NCBI RefSeq assembly: GCF_024138125.1
Contig: NZ_CP099993.1
Location: 682,001 to 746,000 of the forward strand
DNA from: Halorussus salilacus
GTDB lineage: Archaea > Halobacteriota > Halobacteria > Halobacteriales > Haladaptataceae
Direction: 5' to 3'
DNA: 64,000 nt
Shown: positions 61,556 to 64,000 of the stretch, in pieces
Layout of the letters: each line of letters opens with the position of its first letter
Position numbering within the stretch: the first letter of the stretch is position 1
Notes under the pieces: generated by a model
The model's database searches: none
The model's input: the letters and a program-made list of their open reading frames with translations, nothing else
Told to the model about the DNA's origin: nothing
Program-made: the position numbers and the translations under genes

Positions 61556-62875
61556 ATGACACGGGTGATACACACGGGGGACACCCATCTCGGGTACCGC
61601 CAGTACCACTCCCCCGAGCGACGGGCCGACTTCCTCCAAGCGTTCGAGCAGGTGATAGACGACGCCATCGCCGAGGATGTGGACGCGGTGGTCCACGCGG
61701 GCGACCTGTTCCACGACCGGCGGCCCGACCTGTCGGCCCTCCACGGCACCATCTCGGTCCTCCGAACGCTCCGTGATGCGGACATCCCGTTCCTCGCCAT
61801 CGTCGGCAACCACGAGGGGACGCGGGGCCGCCAGTGGCTCGACCTCTTCGAGATGCTGGGGCTCGCCACGCGCCTCGGCGACGAACCCGAAGTAATCGGC
61901 GAGACCGCCTTCTACGGCCTCGACCACGTCCCCAAGTCGAAGCGCGAGGACCTCGACTACGACTTTTCGGACCACGACCGGGACCACGCCGCGCTGGTGA
62001 GCCACGGCCTGTTCGAACCCTTCGACCTCGGCGACTGGGACGCCGAGGAGGTGCTGACCGAGGCCAACCTCGACTTCGACGCGATGCTGTTGGGCGACAA
62101 CCACAAGCCCGGCCGGAAGGAGGTCGCGGGCGCGTGGGTCACCTACTGCGGGTCGACCGAGCGCTGTAGCACCGACGAGCGCGAGGACCGGGGGTACAAC
62201 ATCGTGGAGTTCGACGGCGAGGTCTCAATCACCCGACGAGGGCTCGACGCTACCCGAGACTTCGCGTTCGTCTCGGTCGACCTCGGCGAGGACGAGGGCA
62301 TCGACCGCGTCCGCGAGGCGGTCCGTGAGTACGACCTCGACGACGCGGTCGCCGTCATCGAAATCGAGGGCGAGGGCGAGCAGGTCACGCCCGCACGCGT
62401 CGAGGAGTTCGCGCTGGAGGAGGGCGCGCTCGTCGCTCGCGTCAAGGACCGCCGGGAGGTCGAGGAGAGCGACGAGGACGTCGAGGTGTCCTTTGCCGAC
62501 CCCGACGACGCGGTCCGAGAGCGCGTCCGGGACCTCGGACTCAGCGAGGCCGCCCGGGATATCGACGAGACGGTGCGGGCGAGCAAGGTCGCCGACTCGA
62601 ACGTCCGCGAGTCGGTCCGGAATCGCGTGAGCGCCGTGATGGAGGAAGGCGACCTCACGGCGTTCGAGTCCGCGCCCGACGACGGTGGCCCCGAGGACGA
62701 ATCGACCGACGCCGAACCGACCGACGCCGAACCGACCGACCCCAGAGGCGAACCCGAACCGGCCGACGCTGAATCCGGACCGGCCGAGTCGAAGCCCGAA
62801 TCCGACGAACCGGCGGCCGACGCCGAACCGACCGACGCTACCGACGACCAGCGTTCGATGGAGGAGTACCTATGA
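61556..62875 (+). CDS. mre11: DNA double-strand break repair nuclease Mre11
   Basis: 439 residues. The metallophosphoesterase motifs are D9-T-H11, GDLFHDRRP (Asp50), GNHEG (Asn85-His86) and GDNHKPG. A capping region follows, then a long acidic C-terminal tail with three (E)PTDA-type repeats around residues 384-395. It is 4 bases overlapped with rad50, so the two are cotranscribed. With Rad50 it processes DNA ends. The start is ATG 61556, as [13 protein letters not shown] matches the family N-terminus. Confidence 0.95.
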   Translation: MTRVIHTGDTHLGYRQYHSPERRADFLQAFEQVIDDAIAEDVDAVVHAGDLFHDRRPDLSALHGTISVLRTLRDADIPFLAIVGNHEGTRGRQWLDLFEMLGLATRLGDEPEVIGETAFYGLDHVPKSKREDLDYDFSDHDRDHAALVSHGLFEPFDLGDWDAEEVLTEANLDFDAMLLGDNHKPGRKEVAGAWVTYCGSTERCSTDEREDRGYNIVEFDGEVSITRRGLDATRDFAFVSVDLGEDEGIDRVREAVREYDLDDAVAVIEIEGEGEQVTPARVEEFALEEGALVARVKDRREVEESDEDVEVSFADPDDAVRERVRDLGLSEAARDIDETVRASKVADSNVRESVRNRVSAVMEEGDLTAFESAPDDGGPEDESTDAEPTDAEPTDPRGEPEPADAESGPAESKPESDEPAADAEPTDATDDQRSMEEYL

Positions 62876-64000
62876 AGTTCGAGCGCGTCCGCCTGCACAA
62901 CTTCAAGTGCTACGCCGAGGCCGACCTCCGACTCGACGCCGGAGTGACGGTCATCCACGGGCTCAACGGGAGCGGGAAGTCCTCCCTGCTGGAAGCCTGC
63001 TTCTTCGCGCTCTACGGCGCGACGGCGCTCGACAGGACCCTCGACGACGTGGTCACCATCGGGGCCGAGGAGGCCGAAATCGAGCTGTGGTTCACCCACG
63101 AGGGCGGCGACTACCACGTTCGCAGGCGGATTCGGGCGACGGGCGAGCGCGCCCAGACCGCCGAGTGCGTGCTCGAAACGCCCGACGACACCGTCGACGG
63201 CGCGCGCGACGTGCGCGAGGAGATAACCCGGCTGTTCCGGATGGACTCGGAGGCGTTCGTCAACTGCGCGTACGTCCGGCAGGGCGAGGTCAACAAGCTC
63301 ATCAACGCCACGCCGGGCCAGCGCCAGGACATGATCGACGACCTCCTCCAGCTCGGGAAGCTGGAGGAGTACCGCGAGCGCGCCAGCGACGCCCGCCTCG
63401 GGGTCAAGAGCGTGCTGGACGACAAGCGCGGGAGCCTCTCGGAACTCGACGCTCAAGTCGAGGCCAAAGAGGAAAAGGACCTCCACGCCCGTCTCAACGA
63501 CCTCGAATCCGACCTCGAGGAGGTCGAGGCCGACATCGAGGACTTCGAGGACAACCGCGAGACCGCCCGGAAGACCCGCGATCAGGCCATAGAGGTGCTC
63601 GACTCCTACGAGGAGAAGCGCGAGGAGCTCGAATCGCTCGAAGACGACATCGAGGAACTGGAGTCCGAGATCGGCGAGACCGAACAGGAGCGAGTCGAAC
63701 ACGCCGAGCGCGTGCGAGAGCTCCGCGAGTGCATCGAGGACCGCGAAGCCGAAGTCGAGGACCTGCTCTCGGAGACCGCCCTCGACTCGGCCGACGAGGA
63801 CGCCATCGAGGCCCGAATCGACGAACTCGACGCCGAGGACGAGGACCTCGCGGCCGACCTCAACGACGCGAAGACGCAGGCCCAGATGTTCGGCAATCAG
63901 GCCGACAACCTCGCCGACCGGGCCGAGGAGTTCGAGTCGCGGGCCGAACGGAAGCGCGAGGACGCCGCCGACCTCGACGCCGAGGCCGAGGAGGCCGAGG
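62872..64000 (+). CDS. rad50: DNA double-strand break repair ATPase Rad50 (3' truncated by window)
   Basis: The first 376 residues are visible and the frame is open to the end of the window. [19 protein letters not shown] is the SMC/Rad50 N-terminus. The Walker A is GLNGSGKSS (about 30-38), and YVRQGEVN is the Q-loop. From about residue 180 there is a long coiled coil ([20 protein letters not shown]). The Zn-hook, second coil, signature and Walker B lie outside. It overlaps mre11 by 4 bases. Confidence 0.97.
   Translation, partial: MKFERVRLHNFKCYAEADLRLDAGVTVIHGLNGSGKSSLLEACFFALYGATALDRTLDDVVTIGAEEAEIELWFTHEGGDYHVRRRIRATGERAQTAECVLETPDDTVDGARDVREEITRLFRMDSEAFVNCAYVRQGEVNKLINATPGQRQDMIDDLLQLGKLEEYRERASDARLGVKSVLDDKRGSLSELDAQVEAKEEKDLHARLNDLESDLEEVEADIEDFEDNRETARKTRDQAIEVLDSYEEKREELESLEDDIEELESEIGETEQERVEHAERVRELRECIEDREAEVEDLLSETALDSADEDAIEARIDELDAEDEDLAADLNDAKTQAQMFGNQADNLADRAEEFESRAERKREDAADLDAEAEEAE

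Noticed and set aside
61335-61559. Rightward 74-codon frame before mre11
   Set aside because: It starts inside a family B hairpin and overlaps the mre11 start. Its residues are biased to Arg/Ser/Thr.

Overview
The window is a piece of a haloarchaeal (class Halobacteria) chromosome. The signs are very high GC, strongly acidic proteins, haloarchaea-typical families (HalOD1, halocyanin, DUF5800, DUF555/UPF0212, RG/RA-type pilins), archaeal S15, S3Ae, aIF1A, PAN and topoisomerase VI, and TATA boxes of the TTTAAG/TTTATC type placed about 25-30 bases before start codons, which points to mostly leaderless messages. No rRNA, CRISPR array, insertion sequence or prophage was seen. The genus cannot be fixed from the sequence alone.

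Layout. 1-6575: end of a type IV pilus locus (TadC/PilC membrane platform, cut by the window edge, then five co-directional pilin-like genes and one convergent pilin-like gene with a large C-terminal region). 6752-8173: HalOD1 protein, small membrane proteins, aIF1A, tRNA-Ala(GGC). 8435-10967: S15, degenerate RecJ-like protein, KEOPS Pcc1 and S3Ae in a tight operon. 11031-18012: halocyanin, archaetidylserine-synthase-type enzyme, HEAT-repeat protein, zinc ribbon, secreted phospholipase D-like protein, RecJ/DHH nuclease. 18210-19710: a less GC-rich patch with two exported proteins of unknown role. 19831-25571: JAMM protease, FAD-synthase-type cytidylyltransferase, type II NADH dehydrogenase with an upstream Rrf2-like regulator, a sugar epimerase and arginase. 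26332-35495: gyrA and gyrB facing topoisomerase VI B and A, with an MscS channel between. 35538-43103: Mop-type protein, metallohydrolase, DNA ligase, glutamate-cysteine-ligase-like enzyme, proteasome beta, UPF0212 protein. 43642-51271: GNAT, dodecin, YchF, alpha/beta hydrolase, UbiA, aminotransferase, HTH-CBS regulator. 51711-56206: FixABC(X) electron-transfer operon. 56430-64000: sulfatase-like enzyme, bactofilin-like protein, PAN, small HTH regulator, Mre11 and the start of Rad50.

Several systems sit together. DNA maintenance: gyrase, topoisomerase VI, LigA, RecJ, Mre11-Rad50. Protein turnover: proteasome beta, PAN and a JAMM (desampylase-type) protease. Electron transfer: FixABCX and NDH-2. 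Cell surface: pilins, PLD, halocyanin, exported proteins.

The most unusual content is non-coding. Two families of dispersed, hairpin-rich elements fill most gaps longer than 300 bases. Family A (24192-24508, 43202-43530, 51363-51699 on the minus strand, and a short form at 44765-44812) includes two copies whose flanks are virtually identical over more than 200 bases. The stem-loop between those flanks has been replaced by an unrelated sequence that still pairs with itself. Family B has five copies (24001-24120, 44831-44983, 49381-49523, 61015-61130 minus, 61243-61378), two of them arranged as one large inverted repeat in front of mre11. Short tandem repeats, most with periods of 15, 21, 24 or 27 bases, and long perfect palindromes recur through the window.
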